64,000 nt of DNA from Narthecium ossifragum. Lineage: Eukaryota > Streptophyta > Magnoliopsida > Dioscoreales > Nartheciaceae. The notes beneath the pieces are model-generated. The model saw nothing but the letters and a program-made list of their open reading frames with translations. It had not been told where the DNA came from and made no database searches. The position numbers and the translations under genes were made by a program. Numbering within the stretch: position 1 is the stretch's first letter; every line of letters begins with the position of its first letter. The stretch covers positions 1,178,001 to 1,242,000 of the forward strand of contig OY986971.1 of NCBI GenBank assembly GCA_963920575.1. The letters are read 5' to 3'. Shown one piece after another: positions 31,971 to 46,000 of the stretch.

Positions 31971-34900
31971 ATGTCCGCGATGCTGAGGTTCTCCGGCCAC
32001 CGGATTCCGGCGCTGCTCGCCGCCGTAAGCTACCTCGTACCATTGTCCGTTATGTGCCATTTATTAGGTTATCTTCTCCAATCCTAACCCAAGAACTGAA
32101 ATCATCGTTTACCAGAGCTCCATTCGATCTCACCCATGGGGTCCCACCAGGGTCTCCGCCTATCGATTCCGAAGGAAAGGCGCCGCCTTTTTGCCTGAGG
32201 CACACTCAACGCCGCCTCTTTGCTCCAAGAATGATGCGATCGAGGTGATCCATTAGATGGGTTGGTGTTTTCTAGGCTTCTCCTAAGATTCCTCTTTCCT
32301 AGATTGCTTCAATTTGCTGGTCCGTGATGAATTTTCTTCCTAATTTGGTTGTAATTGGGTTTATATCACTGATTGCAGGGTGTCCATCACGGGGATTCGG
32401 AGGGGTGGTCCACCAGCCCTTGTGGTAAATAGGTTATAGACTTATAGTTATATTGTGGAGCTTGTAGGGTTGCTGATAGCTTTTGCTATTAGTACTTATT
32501 TTGATTATGGTTTCTTTCTTCAATTGAGGTTAGAGAGAAGCGATGCTGGACGACCTGGAAAACCTTTCTCGTCAAAAGAGTACTTGCTAGTTGCCAATAT
32601 TAAAAGTCAAATTTGTTGTGCCTTGTTTCTGTATTATTTTCTTTTGGGTACTTAAGGTGATACTCAATTTTAACTTACATGCAAGAGTGTAGCTGTGATG
32701 GATCATGTAGCTTTTTTACAGAAATACATAATAACAATCTAGCTTTTAGATGTAATATGCAAGTTGATCTAAAGATTTTTTATCAGATTGCAAAAGATAA
32801 GGTAAGGACAATCCTCCTACAAGCAAAGAAGTGAAACTAGTATGGATGCCTGGTATGCAAACTGCATGACGATGCCTATTAGCGTGATTCTTAAGATAGT
32901 TAACCTTGTTGACTTGGTGTGGCGCTGATAACTGTGTTAAGCTCCGTCATTTCCTCAAAAAATCTACCTAAACTCGAGCAGGATTATACACTTTCATCGA
33001 ATGGTAATAAACTTCTTCTCTTCCCCCTTTTATCCTTAGAATGGTCCTTAGCATAGTGTATAAATAGATAATCAAGAATTACAGGTCAGTCACTCGTATA
33101 TATGGGGCTCATACACACAGGAGTTTACTATTCTGTTCAAACCTTGTCAAAGTGCCTGTTTGATGAAGATGCAACTCATTGCCTTACTTGAGCCTTGGGC
33201 TATTCTTCATTGTACATGCTTCAAAAGCCATCTTAGCTGGCTCAGTTACACAGCCATATTCCTTCTCTAGTTGCAGTTTTAACTCCAGTACTATAATTTA
33301 TGGCGATTCTAGCTTAAGCATGTTTTTGCTTCTTTCCTTTTCTTTGGCGGAAGATTAGAAGGCCCTGGACCTGAAAATCATGAAGCGACAGCTGAAGCTG
33401 CAAGGACCAGTTTCTTGTTTGCATTTTTTTGCTACATAGTTGTTTGCATTTCTTCTTGTTTGGTGTGTTTTCCTTGAATGCTCATTATGTTGTTTTTGTG
33501 TTTATGATGGTTTGCTCAGAGTTGTGTTTGAAAGTCTTTTCTACCGTACTTTTGTTCAAGAGCTATGTGTTTATATGTCAGATTGTTACAAAAGCTAAAA
33601 AGATATGGAGTTGCTGGAGTGCTATCGTATGGGCTACTTAATACCATTTACTATCTCATAACTTTTCTCTTTGTCTGGTGAGTTCTGGTCGTACTTGGAT
33701 TGTGTAATTTTCTTTCTTAGACAATTGCAAGTGAGTGAGCTGTGTTTATATGTCAGATTTTTGGTTTGTTCATTGGTCAACTATCTTAGAAACTTGAAAT
33801 TTACCTTGATCCTGAAATACTAGATTTTTCTATTCTAAATCTTGCAGAGCTATACCTTTGCTCATGCTCTTTGTCTGCAAATCATGAGCTCATTTTTGTA
33901 GCTCTGACATTTACAGGTTCTATTTTGCTCCTGCTCCTGGAAAAATGGGATACCCTGCAGCTGCTGAAAGGTGGTGGTGCACTCAATTGGATTATCTGCA
34001 CATCTGTTCCTCTTACATGCAATTTGTTAACTCTGCTTCTTATATCCCAATACCAGATTCCTCAAAGTTATGGCAATGGTGTGGGCTGGTAGTCAAGTTA
34101 CGAAGATTATACGCGCCGCAGGGTAAGCTTCTAAATCTCGGAGTTCATCCGTTTGCATTCTTTGTTTATGTTTATTTAATTTTAGATTCTCTGCAATTTT
34201 CGTTGGACAGCCAGATAGAAATATTTATTTTACAGGTACATGTCAGTCAGATCATCGGTAACATACTATCAAGTTACTTAGTTGTCAAGTTTTCGGCTGT
34301 TATTATTTGCTGGATATTTGAAACTTTCCTACATTTTACAGATTTATTAAAGGGCTTAAAATCAAAGATATAGGATAGATATTCAGAGAGCGTTAAACAG
34401 AGCAATTTTGCTCTACACCGACAACTCATATGGACAAGATACAAAGGGCGAGTCTACACAAATGCTCGCACAAAATTTGTTGGGTTTTTTTTTGTATTTG
34501 TTGAGCCTACTACCCAGGCATAGTTTTAAATGCTCTATAAACATACCCTCTACAAGTTCTTGCTTCAATGCCATAAGTCATGCCATAGATGGCCACCATA
34601 AATATCTATTCATGAACTGCAATAGTAAGGGCTTGAACTTGTGACCACAAGGCCAAAATTTTTAACCATTAGAGGTGTGCACTAGGCACCGCACAATTTC
34701 TTGGATTATGATATGTTACAATACCTAATTTGCATTTATTTTCTCATGCAGTGCTCTTGCCTTGGCTCCTTTTGTCGATAGAGGATTGTCCTGGGTCACA
34801 GTCAAGTTCAACTTCGAGTCTGAAGGAAAGGTATTGCAATATCAAATTCTTAAACTCTCTTAGTATTTGCTCTATTAATGATCTCCATGAGTTTTCTTCT

Positions 34901-34994
34901 CTCCTACATGCTTCAGGCCTTTGCAGCAATTGTCGGTCTCTGTTTCACCATGGCTGTTCTCCTGTTCGTCGGGTTGACATTGCTTTCAGCTTAG
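31971..34994 (+). CDS. Tentative multi-exon gene for a small membrane protein
   Basis: A first exon 31971-32024 (MSAMLRFSGHRIPALLAA) ends at a GTAAGC donor. A likely second exon 32379-32424 (GVHHGDSEGWSTSPC) has AG/GT borders. At the other end 34752-34830 (ALALAPFVDRGLSWVTVKF, then NFESEGK) joins in frame to 34917-34994 (AFAAIVGLCFTMAVLLFVGL, then TLLSA and stop), also with AG/GT borders. The middle exons are uncertain; candidates are near 32531-32600 (SDAGRPGKPFSSKEYL) and 33917-34090 (AAAERWWCTQLDY). The protein would have a short N-terminal hydrophobic region and a C-terminal membrane helix. I do not recognise the family. The intergenic-like gaps are AT-rich, consistent with introns. Confidence 0.35.
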
Positions 34995-35652
34995 CCCAGC
35001 TTAGAACACAGCTTGAGGCTGCATGCTCTCAGTCTCTCCAGTCATCAAATTGACCTCTTTACATTGCCATTCAAGAGCACTACTTTCCTGAGCTAATTAT
35101 GACAGCAATTTGCGAGTCAGTACTTTCAGAACTCACTTTTAATCTGATGATGAGTGAGAGAGCTTCCCAAAAGAAGTTGAGAAAAGATTTTCTTCTTTGT
35201 AACCATTTTGTAGAAAGCATCTTTATCATTTCTTCCTTTGCATATATATTGTAATCAATGGAGCAACTGTGATGTTGAAATATTTTATTTTTAAGAGATG
35301 GCTTTACCTATTTTTTTTTGGAAGGAGCACAAATATACGCAATAGAGGAGAATTTTGAAGGTTATATATATGTTAGTTTTCACTTTACAAGTGTACATAT
35401 GCAAGGTATATATATGCCAAAAAATCCAACAATTTTTTGAACTAAAACCAGGAAATAAACTTGACATGGATCTGTATTAACGGGTTTGGATCCTCATCTC
35501 CTGCCCGAAATCCAACCTGGATCCGATTTCTTGGCAATGGACAATGGTACCCGGATTAGCAGGTCGGATCACGTTTTAATCGCAATCCGGATCCGACTCG
35601 TCGATACCGCCTCTCTCCCAGGCGCTCTTCTCCACTCTCTTCTCGGGCCTTC
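34995..35652. other. Intergenic DNA between two plus-strand genes
   Basis: Holds the probable 3' UTR of the preceding candidate gene and the upstream region of the next gene. No distinct core promoter motif is convincing. Confidence 0.4.
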
Positions 35653-38600
35653 ATGGATACGGCCATGGCGGCATCGGATTGGAATCGGAGCAGAGGAGAG
35701 GCATCCATCAGCAGCATCAATCCGGACAACAACAACAACAACGAGGAACCCTCCCTCGATGACCTCTACAACATAAACGTCGTCCCCTCCGAACTCTTCT
35801 TCAAGTTCCGAAAGGAGATCCAGGGGTTTCGCCTCGGCCTCAACCTCGAGGTATCCCTTTCTATTTGCCGTATACCTCCTAATCCCACTCATAACGTCGA
35901 CGGTTTCAAGGGTTTTGTTTGGTTTCCAATTTCGAGCCCTTATGTCACCATGATTCTTGGAAAGTTAATATCTTTAGGAGAAATCCATCAAAACCATTCA
36001 AAACTATTCTTTTTTCAGTGGTTTAAATTCCATCGAGAGAATTTGGTTCTGTATGTGATGATGGTTTCTTTTCGTGTTTCAGTTCTTTAATTTTCAGAGT
36101 AATGACTTCCAAACGAAGGTGGTCGTCAAACCTATGACACCTGATCGGAAATGGAAGTTCATATGCGAGCCTATAAATAAGGATGTCCGGCTGCTATCCA
36201 AAAAGATTCCCTTAACTAAGTTTCTGAATCTCCAGGTATGATGATTTCATCCTTCATCGCTCACTATCACTGGCTGCAAGAGGTTTTGGGTTATCCAATT
36301 GAGAGCATACTGAACTGCAGTTTAGAAATTGCAGCAGTCTTCTATTGTCGCTGGGTCATTGGCACTTGATATCTGCAGTTCATTGAGATTTTTTTGCATG
36401 GTCTTTTAATAAATTTGATGCGTAATCATATTCATTATTGGTTATCAAAGCTTCGTTTGAGAAGGCTATTCCAGAACGAGATTTAAATTGGTAACCTATT
36501 ATGCGGGGTGTGTAGTTTTATGTAGGAAATAAATGTTGACAAGAGATTTTTTAGTAGGGTAGGCTATCCAATGGGAGTAATTTGGAAAGCTATATGCATC
36601 TTAATGGGGGCTAACAGGTTTGGAAAAACTAATAGCAATGTGCTATAGAACATGATCGTGGCATACCAAGATGTACGTTTATAACTGCTTAAGGCTTAAG
36701 TTAGAAATGCTAGCAGCTAATTTTATATGGTGGGTAATATTTAACTAGAATCTCTCTTCTTGTAAAGCAACCAGGTACCTGTAAGCAAGGCATTTACTGA
36801 CCCGGCTGGGAGCCAGGTCAGTAAACCACCCCCCGAAACCGTGCACTATATTAACACGTCAGTGGAAAAGGAGAGGAGGAGAAAGGAAAAAAAGGGGCAA
36901 GAGAGGGAAGATTGTGCACTGGTTCGGCACGACCCGCGTGCCAGTCAATTACCGGCACGGGTCGTCCCACTCGTATGTCAATCATTGTCTGTAAGAAAAT
37001 AATAACAGAAGGCGAATGATAAGAGTGTCCATTAGTGCTAATATATATATCGAATATCTAAGTGCTGTAAAGTTTATCGGAAATATTCGGAGGTATACCT
37101 TGAAGAACTAAGTGCTTATACTGTCACCTATGTCAAAGTGGTATTACTTTGGTGAGCTGCTGTGCCATATACCAATATATAGGGTAGATTACAACGTATT
37201 CATAAAGGCGAGTATGAAAACTAGCTAAATAAGTGCTAAAATATTGAACAATAAGGAGTAGCTTTGTGTCTAGGTTTTCATTGTTTAACGCGGTAAGTAT
37301 TGATAACTATACATCTGTCACTTGCAAAGTCTGTTTTTTTATATCGGTGAGAATGTGACTCATAAATAACTTAAATAGGAAGTATTTGTGTGTATACCCA
37401 ATCTAGAGAAAAAGATTAGTAGCTATAGGAGAATCGTTTTCTCAAACAAATTTGGATACATCAAGACCCAATGCTTCTATAAGTGCAAGGCAATGGCAAG
37501 TACATCAATGCAAACTCGAGCAAAGGAGAAATGAATTATTTTGGTATGTAACTATCTAGTACGTTGTCAATTTAGCAATGCAGAAACTAAATAGATGCAG
37601 ATCATTTTGGAAGACTGATCGTTCGTGGTTTTAAGCTACTTTCATGTCTGTCCTGAATGCCAGAGAGTAAGCCAAGGAAGGAAGTATTAGGGTAATTTGC
37701 TGATTGGATTCTTCATCTTGTTCTTTAATCTCCTCATTCTCTTAAAATAGTATTTTCTTGAAGTATGAACCATAGAATCAAAGAATCCACATCTAGATTT
37801 AGGAGAATTTGAATTTCAAAGTGCATGGCTTGTGTCTTAGCTTTTAATTTGTTTGCAAAATCAGTACATAGAAGTGTATTTTCCAAGGGCAGGCAAGTGG
37901 TCCATCAAATAATAGGTAGCAAATGTAACAGTCGAATTAAATAAGCTTTCATGGGGGATCTGGTTAGCAGAAGTTTTTGATAGAAATGAAGATGAAAAGT
38001 TCTAAGCAGAGAGATGAGGAAATGATTTTAGTTGCTGATGAATATGACAAATTAATCTTCCTGCAGCAAGATATGCACAAATAGGATTTGTGCTTTACCT
38101 AAAATTTATGTGCAAACTTGGTCAATAGTTAGACTTTGCTATAATAAACAATACATTGTGAGTCGGAGCACATTTCCAGTACGTGGGGTTTAACTTGCTT
38201 GAGAGGTACAAGAAAGCATTACCCTACCTTGCATGTAGACCCTGAAGGAGGTAGTTAGTGTGCTAGTTTGTTGAATGATCAACATCTTTATTGTAAATAA
38301 TACTACTTCATGTTCTCTGTGATTATTAGGCCACAAAGTGTGAGTTTATTAATTTGTAGTTGCTGGTTGTCATTGTCATAATCAGTGCAAAAAGGTGATA
38401 AGGCCCAACTGAATGATCCTAGAATATGCATGATGAGTATTATCCCGACAGCGCAGGTTGGCATAGGCCACAATTTTCACTACAATGTAACTGGATGGAA
38501 ATGGAAGCTTTCAACATGCTTGGGTGGAGATGGTGTTTCCCAGATCAGAAACAAAACCTCCATTGGCTTGGTTCCAGGGTTCGATATCCGGATTGGTTGG

Positions 38601-38943
38601 AGAGCTGAATACATTCTCCCAGAGATTCATGGGTAAGTCTTAGTTGTGTTTACTTGGATACAGGTCATTTATGTCCTCAGATTATGCTGTTTTCAAACGA
38701 ATCCTACGCTTAGAAACGTCCGAGCTGAGTTGCAAAAGGAATGGTATAAATAGAATGAACTTAAAGCTGGCGCTCTTGATCTGTAAATCGAAAAACTGGA
38801 CCAGCCATCTATTTCGTAGTGAATGGCTATTGAAACCTTGTCTGATTGGCAGGGCTGTAGGTACTGGAGAACCTATATTCAATATGAAGTATGGACGTTT
38901 ACATGCATCAATAGATAGAGTCGAGGCAATTCTTTCTGCTTAA
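35653..38943 (+). CDS. Conserved plant protein of unknown function, 200 aa, four exons
   Basis: Exons 35653-35850, 36098-36235, 38457-38632 and 38853-38943 join in frame with GT/AG borders and give 200 residues plus TAA. Residues 1-35 are low-complexity with an Asn run. Then follow DLYNINVVPSELFFKFRKEI, GFRLGLNLE, KVVVKPMTPDRKWKFICEPI and KKIPLTKFLNLQVGIGHNFH. The last part is GWKWKLSTCLGGDGVSQIRN, PGFDIRIGWRAEYILPEI and FNMKYGRLHASIDRVEAIL. This resembles a single-domain plant family known only as a DUF (possibly DUF7781; I cannot confirm the number). Alternating hydrophobic and polar strands would suit a beta-rich, perhaps envelope-associated, protein, but that is inference. No signal peptide is obvious. 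Intron 2 is long (2.2 kb). All key blocks look intact, so the gene is probably functional. A second in-frame ATG (35665) could also serve as start. Confidence 0.85.
36236..38456 (+). other. Intron 2 of the four-exon gene
   Basis: 2.2-kb intron with GTATG donor and GCAG acceptor. About 36780-36990 has a GC-richer block with repeated GACCCG-like strings (CACGACCCGCGTGCCAGTC) and the pair ACTGACCCGGCTGGGAGCCAG, perhaps an old insertion. I see no gene inside. Confidence 0.5.
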
Positions 38944-40060
38944 ACATGACTGCTGCTCAAATGCAACGCCGCTCCGACGTCACATGGTTTGAAGCCTTCA
39001 ATCCGGCAAAGCCTCGCAGTCAGACTGGGTTTCCCAACATGGACCATAATCATTTAGGATGATCAGTTTCAGATCAGAATCCGAAGCGCATGTGGATGGA
39101 AGAAAACCAAGTTTTCTCATAATTCCTCTTCGTTTGAAATCTGTACTTATGTATTCAGTTCAAGATATGGTTCCAGTCTTGATGTTTGGGTTTCACAAGT
39201 CTTGAATGAGCATAGTATTGAAAGTTTCCTGTTAAATGAGTCGATGGAAGGTCAGAAAAGAGAATGAATTGTTGATGATGATGTCCCAATTTCATGGAAT
39301 TGTTGCGATATTTTTGCTTATTATCATATCATCTCAAAGATGTGACATGTTTGTTACATTCTATCGGATTGAAGTAATCTGATGTTGATTGGAAGCTTGA
39401 AACATACTTGTGAATTTTATTCCATTCTTACATAAATTGACAGTTCATGTCATATTCCTGATGATACATCATCATTGACAGTGACTTCAAACATACATAT
39501 TAATTCTATAAATCTTCAATAAATTTGTTCTTGTTCATGCCAGCCCAATTTTAAATTGCAAGTCTTGCTATTATTATAAGCTTCAATTAAGTCCACTGTC
39601 CAACCAGCTCATAGATCACGAGGACTCACTCTGATTCTACCACGTGTCCCTCTTGGACCACTGGAATTAATCATCAATCGGACGACCATAACCAGCTCAT
39701 AGGGAGCAGTGAATCATTGTTCCTCCAGAGACGGTGAGCGACCACTCATGGGAACCAACGGAACGTGGCCACAGACTCGGTGGGTCCGTCTCTGGGTGCT
39801 GTACGCGGTCTTTAATTCAAGGTCTTCTTAACTCAACGGAAACGAGAAAAGGAAAGAGAAACGCTAACAGAAGGTATAATACAGTAGAGAGAACCACTTT
39901 CATTACCTTAGTATCCAGCAGTGTTCCATAATTCCACATACAACCAAAAAGAGAGAAACTTCACCCTATTTTACAGTAACATTGGATCCAATGCTAACCA
40001 AAAACCTTTATCACAGTTGATCTGCATTCAAAAAAAAGACGACCCTTTTCGCGGTTTGAA
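38944..40060. other. Convergent 3' regions
   Basis: Holds the 3' flank of the plus-strand gene and of the minus-strand ERECTA gene. No third gene is seen. Confidence 0.45.
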
Positions 40061-43000
40061 TCACTCCGTATTCTGGGAGATCACCTCGCCAAACTTCAGG
40101 AACAACTGCGCATCCGACGAGCTCAGTGAAGCTGTGCAGTTCAAGGTGTTCGGATTCTTGAGGTTCGCGTACTCGTCAATGTAGGTCGGCAGTGACGAAG
40201 GTGGCGGCAGGGCAAGGAGCTGCTGCTGTGGTTTCGAAGGCGGCATTGGCTCGACAAGGCAGCCAAGCACGCGTGTAACTTCATGCATCGTCGGCCTATC
40301 GGCTGGCTGCTTCTTGGTGCAGAGCAGGGCCAGCTGAAAAACCTTCTTGACTGTGCTCAGATCCTTGCATGTGGATGAGATGTCCGGATCGACGGTCTCC
40401 ATGACAGCATTTGCATTGTTTGTGACCTTCGACAGTATCTATTTTAATCAATCAAAACAAGGCTAGCATCAGAAATCAGCAATGAATGTGTATTATTGGT
40501 ACATAAATGAAGCACTAATCAGCAAGGTTTGTGCAACAAGATGCAGTATAATCGGACAAGTTCTGGAACAATGAGATGGCACTGCAGTGCAAAGAGACAA
40601 GCTACTTCAAGTGCAATGAAAGCTGCCTTGAAATGATTGAAGGAGTCAGCCTCTATGACAGTAAGGTTCGGGCATATATGGACCACTCTGGTCCCCATGC
40701 ATTATATTGGAGATCTTATCAAGTATCTTTCAGATACAAGTTTCACACTAAAAGATAAAGCTTCACAAAAGCTATCATAGATGCCCCAAGTAAAAAGTAG
40801 TAGCATTCAAGGTAGACACTATCGATTTCCTTGTGGCAAGAAAATAGTAATATCTAGTTGCATGTTTCAGTCTCAGCTATTGTTGTTCAAATATAAAGTT
40901 ATATCACTAATCATATATCAATATATAGAAATTGCAATTAAAGCATAAACAGAACCACTTTTCTTACTTGTTTTCTCAGATCATTTTTCATGATGTTGTG
41001 CTTCAGATTAGCAGTTTCAATTTCAGTTTATTGTTCTTGGTTTAAAAAGGAGGCTCAAGTCTAATGATATTAACAAGCTATCCTATAATCTACTCATGAC
41101 AGGAAATCAGGGTTCAATTTGGTAACAGATTACTTAAGGATAGAAATTTACCAATTGATGAAGGTTGCACTCGTTGTCTACTGCTTTTCTTCCTGTTAGG
41201 AGCTCCAGCAAAACAATGCCGTAGCTGTAAACATCGGACTTCTCATTGAGGCGGGAGGTACGAGCATACTCTGGATCGATATACCCAATTGTACCCATAA
41301 CATAGGTGGAGGTGTGGGTCTTGGAGATGCACAGGCTCTTTGCAATGCCGAAGTCGGTGAGATGAGCCTCAAAATCCTTGTCGAGAAGTATGTTTGATGA
41401 TTTAACATCTCTGTGGATAATTCTCGGGCTGCAATCATGGTGCAGATAAGCCAATCCTTGAGCAGCACCTAGAGCGATTCGAAGGCGCGTGTCCCACTCA
41501 AGTTTTTTCTTTTTCGAAGGGCCTGAAATAGTTTAGAGACGCTCATTAAAAATCTTTCATTTACATCTAAATGTCAGAAGGTTATAGATGTCCTGCCAAT
41601 TAAATTAGTGAAGCTAACCAGCATTGCATACCATGAAGAAGATCCCAGAGGCTGCCATTCTCCATATAATCATAGAAGAGTAAGTTGCCCGCAGGAGATA
41701 AGGAGTAGCCTTGGAGGCTAACCAGATTTCGATGCTTGATGCTGCCAACAGTCTCCAACTCCGTCTCAAACTCCTTTAGGCTCTGTGGATAATGAGCATA
41801 AAGCCTCTTGATGGCCACTGGCCTGCAGTTTTTCAAGACACATTTGTACACGGTACTCGATGCACCATACCCAATGATGTATTTCTCACTTAAATTTTCA
41901 GTCATCCTCATAATGTCTTCGTATACATGAAGCGCCATGTTCATGTGCAGGATCACTAGTTTAGGCGAGATGTTATGCACTGCAGCAAAAATAAGAAACT
42001 TATTAGGATGAGAAACCACTGCCATGTTGATGGATAATATAAACCATCTACATTACTTGTCACTAATCAGAGACTACACGTGGGGACTAATAAGCCCAGC
42101 TGAAAGTTTATTTTTCAGCTGATTTGAGCCATATTGGCTAAAATCCCAACAGAAAGTTCAAGCAGAAGTATGTTCGTCTAGTTTCCTGTAAAATATGTTG
42201 TAATATTTTCTGTGGAGATGAAGAAAGGGAAATCTACCTGGTTTGCCCAGAGAAGCCTCCAAATAAGGAGGCGGGTTGTGTGGTCTACATGCTGCCACTA
42301 GGATCATCAAAAGTATAACCAGAGCTCCCAATGCAATGCCCAGGATTGCAGCTTTTGGAATTGAAGCTGCAAACAATCAATATCATAAGTAACCATTGTA
42401 AGTTATATCATTTGCATTAGTAATCAGTATCAGTTCATTACCACATAATGAGATTGCTTTCATGATTGAAACAAAATTATTCATGTACTTAAAAGCCAAG
42501 CAATACTTTGAATAGGAGATGATAACAGTAGCTTGCAAAGATACATCAATTTATAATCAGGAGGTGGTCCATCGTGTATACCTCTCTCAGGTGACTGGGA
42601 TGAATGACAAGGAGAACTTTGCCAGTAGCCACAAAGACCAGGGTTTCCTATGAAGCTGTATCCATGATCAGCTTGATTCAGTAATCAGAAAACTATGGCA
42701 TCACCAAATTTCACAAAATAGATATCATGTTCCTTCATACTGCCAAAATCTTGATAACAGCCTAAGCTTACTACATTGCGCACAACTTATATCTTTATAA
42801 ATATGCAACAAGTCTGAAGTACCTATAGAAGCCAAAAAGAAATTTCTCACCTATCATAGGAAAATCGCGAGAAGTTGTTCACTGTAGGAATATCACCCAC
42901 AAGATTATTATAAGAAACATTCCTGTTCATTGGTGAAACAGTAGCAAAAATTTCAGTTTTACTGTTATCGGGTGAGAAGCTTAAAAAAACCTGCTAAGAA

Positions 43001-46000
43001 CTCACAGGATAGCAAGACTGAAGCAGTTGGTCAAGGACATTATATCACCAGATAAATTGTTATCTTGCAATCTCCTGCAAAAAGTTGACATTCCAAAAGT
43101 GAGGAAACAGAGAACACTCCTCTTAACTCCTCTTAAGGACGGGCATACAGTAATAAAAGAAAAAAATGAATGTCTCACAGTGAGATCAAATTTTGCAGCA
43201 GACCAAGCTCCTGAGGAAGCGAGCCCAATAGATGATTACTTGACAAATCTCTACGAAGTTCATGAAACCAAAGAGTTCATATGTATAGTTGCATAGAAGA
43301 TACAAGCACAACAAAGACATTCTATTTCTTTTACAAGGACTACTTACATCTCCATTATACTCCTTAAGTTTCCAAACTCAGGTGGAATGTAACCGACCAG
43401 ATGATTGTTGCTTAAATTTCTAGCAAGATAAAAAAATAAGTCATAAATGGAAGAAAAAAGAGAAGAAGAGATGGGAAATAATATTGCAATACTCACAGCT
43501 TCAAAAGATGTTCTAAATCACCAATCAAAGAAGGAATTAGGCCACTGATCTCATTAGATGATATATCACTGCAGAAATTTTTGTGCCATACAGCATAAAA
43601 ACCAAAAGCAAGTTAGGATATCTTCACCAATGCACAGCAACAATGGCAGACACAACATCAATGAGCCATTGGCGCTTACAGTGTATCCAAATTACTAATT
43701 TTTGCTAATTCAAGAGGGATAGGACCCTTCAGATTGTTGGATGATAGATTCCTATACAAAGCAATCACAGACATTAAGTTCCAATGCAAATACAAAAATG
43801 AAATTCCAAGTTGGCAGAAATCCATTTACAAGTAGGTCATGCTGTCTAAATGTTCTAGTCCACGGGGTATTGTTCCATTTAGCCTGTTTCCATGTGTGTT
43901 CCTGTCATTATACAGCATTCAGTAATATCCCCCTGGGTAGATCATTACAGTGTACAACATCATAAGCTGTTGAAGTATGCTTACAAGCTATTCAGATTTA
44001 CACAGGAGCTCAAGTTGTTAGGGATTGGCCCTTCAAGATTGTTGTTCGCGACATTACTGCAAAATCACGGAAGATTAAATTTTTCTACAACACTTAGCTG
44101 ACCAGCAATCATCACGATGGAAAGGATAATAAACAAAACCAAAAAGTGAGGTAACTTTTGCATTAGCCATACAGGTCAAATAGCTCAGTAAGCTTGCCGA
44201 GCTCAGGTGGAATGTGCCCAGTGAGTTGGTTATCATTCAATTCCCTGAGGTGTTCAGATGTGTCAATAACTTGCTGCATGAAGTTAGAGCAAGGAAGAAC
44301 TAACAAGTCTCTCCTTACAGATAGTGGAGCCTAGTCATGTTACCAAGCTCTGGAGGAATGGGACCTGTCAATTTATTTTCTTGCAAATACCTGTGAATTT
44401 GGAAACATTTCACCAATGATTCTCCTTTCAAAAAGAAGAAACTATCTGATTGTAGGTTTTTTGACATTTAAGTACTAAGCCTGTAAAGAAATTTTTATGC
44501 ACTGAATAGAAGTGATTGTTACCATGGGAAAATTTAAAATTACATGGTAGACATAGTTGCAAGGAAGATGACAAGCATATGTTCCTTGGAGAAATTTAGA
44601 GCTTACAGCTTTTCAGTGTATGTCAAGTTGCCTAAGATAGGAGGAATTGGTCCAGTGAGAACATTGCAACTTAGATCTCTGTTACCATATGAGGAGAGAA
44701 AGTTAGCAATCCTGAGAAAAAAATACTATATGTAGAATGGCATCTCCTATTCATGTGCAAAAAACCTGCCTAGGATTATGATATGTTGAGGTAAACAAAA
44801 CACAAAAATGATGTCCTTACGACACTTCCGTTTTTGTCTTTCAAATGCAATATTCTATCATAGAATGATAATACGGGTTATGAAGCACAAAGAATCATTA
44901 AAGCTTACAGAACCGCAAGAGCCTGCATGAGACCAATAACAGCTGGAATAGGCCCACTAAATTTGTTCCCCTGCAAGGATCTGATCACAGAATAAACTCA
45001 GATTGTTTGAAAGGAAGTTCAAACTTATTTTCAACTGTGAGAATGAAGTATAACCACCACATACAATGTAGCAACTTGCAGAAACCCGATATTGAAAGGA
45101 ATTTCTCCAGTAAAGTGATTGTATGACAGATCCCTAACAGAAGCAGAAAAATTCACATTAGACTTGTGCACTTCTCTGGTCCATTAAATTAGTGATTACC
45201 CAAGGCAAATGTACGTACAAAACCTGAAAACTGGTACAATTTCCAATACTCTGTGGAATTTCCCCTGTCAAGCTATTGTTTTTCACATCACTGAAAGAGA
45301 ATGAACATGGTCAGTGACTGAACCAATGCATAATGAAAGAGGATACTAGAAGAGATATGCGCTCAAAGCACTTACAAGTACCACAAGCCAGTCAACTGGC
45401 ACATATCGGGAGAAAGTGTACCCTCCAAGTTGTTCCCTCGTAAGCCCCTAAGTCATCGTTGACCCAATATTGTCACAACCAGATAAATCTCCGAACAAGG
45501 TTCTAGCCCCATGCCAAAATATTGTAGTATATACTCACAAATATTGTAGCACTTCATTCCAGTAAATGAGCCTAGGAATGTCTCCACTCAATTTATTTTG
45601 AGCAAGGTCCCTAGAGATGAGTTATGATCATATTGAAACTGATCTAAATCACATAGGATTAGATGAAGAAGAAGCAAATTAAAGGTACTTACAAAATCTT
45701 CAAATTTGGGATTTGTGATAGAGTAGAAGGTATTGGCCCAATCAACTGATTGTTTTTCAAAACCCTGAAACACCAGCAACACATTTTAACATCTGAATTT
45801 TGCGGAAAGCAGAATTTCATATCCTACATATATGCTTACAAGTTCTCCAATTGCTTCAACTTTGATATAGAAAATGGTATATCCCCAAAGATATTGTTGA
45901 AGGATAGGTCCCTGAGAAGACATCATTAGCGGAATGCAAAGCAAATTACCTCATTAGTAAAAGTCACATTATTACCCAGAAAACAGTTAGAAAGAACTAT

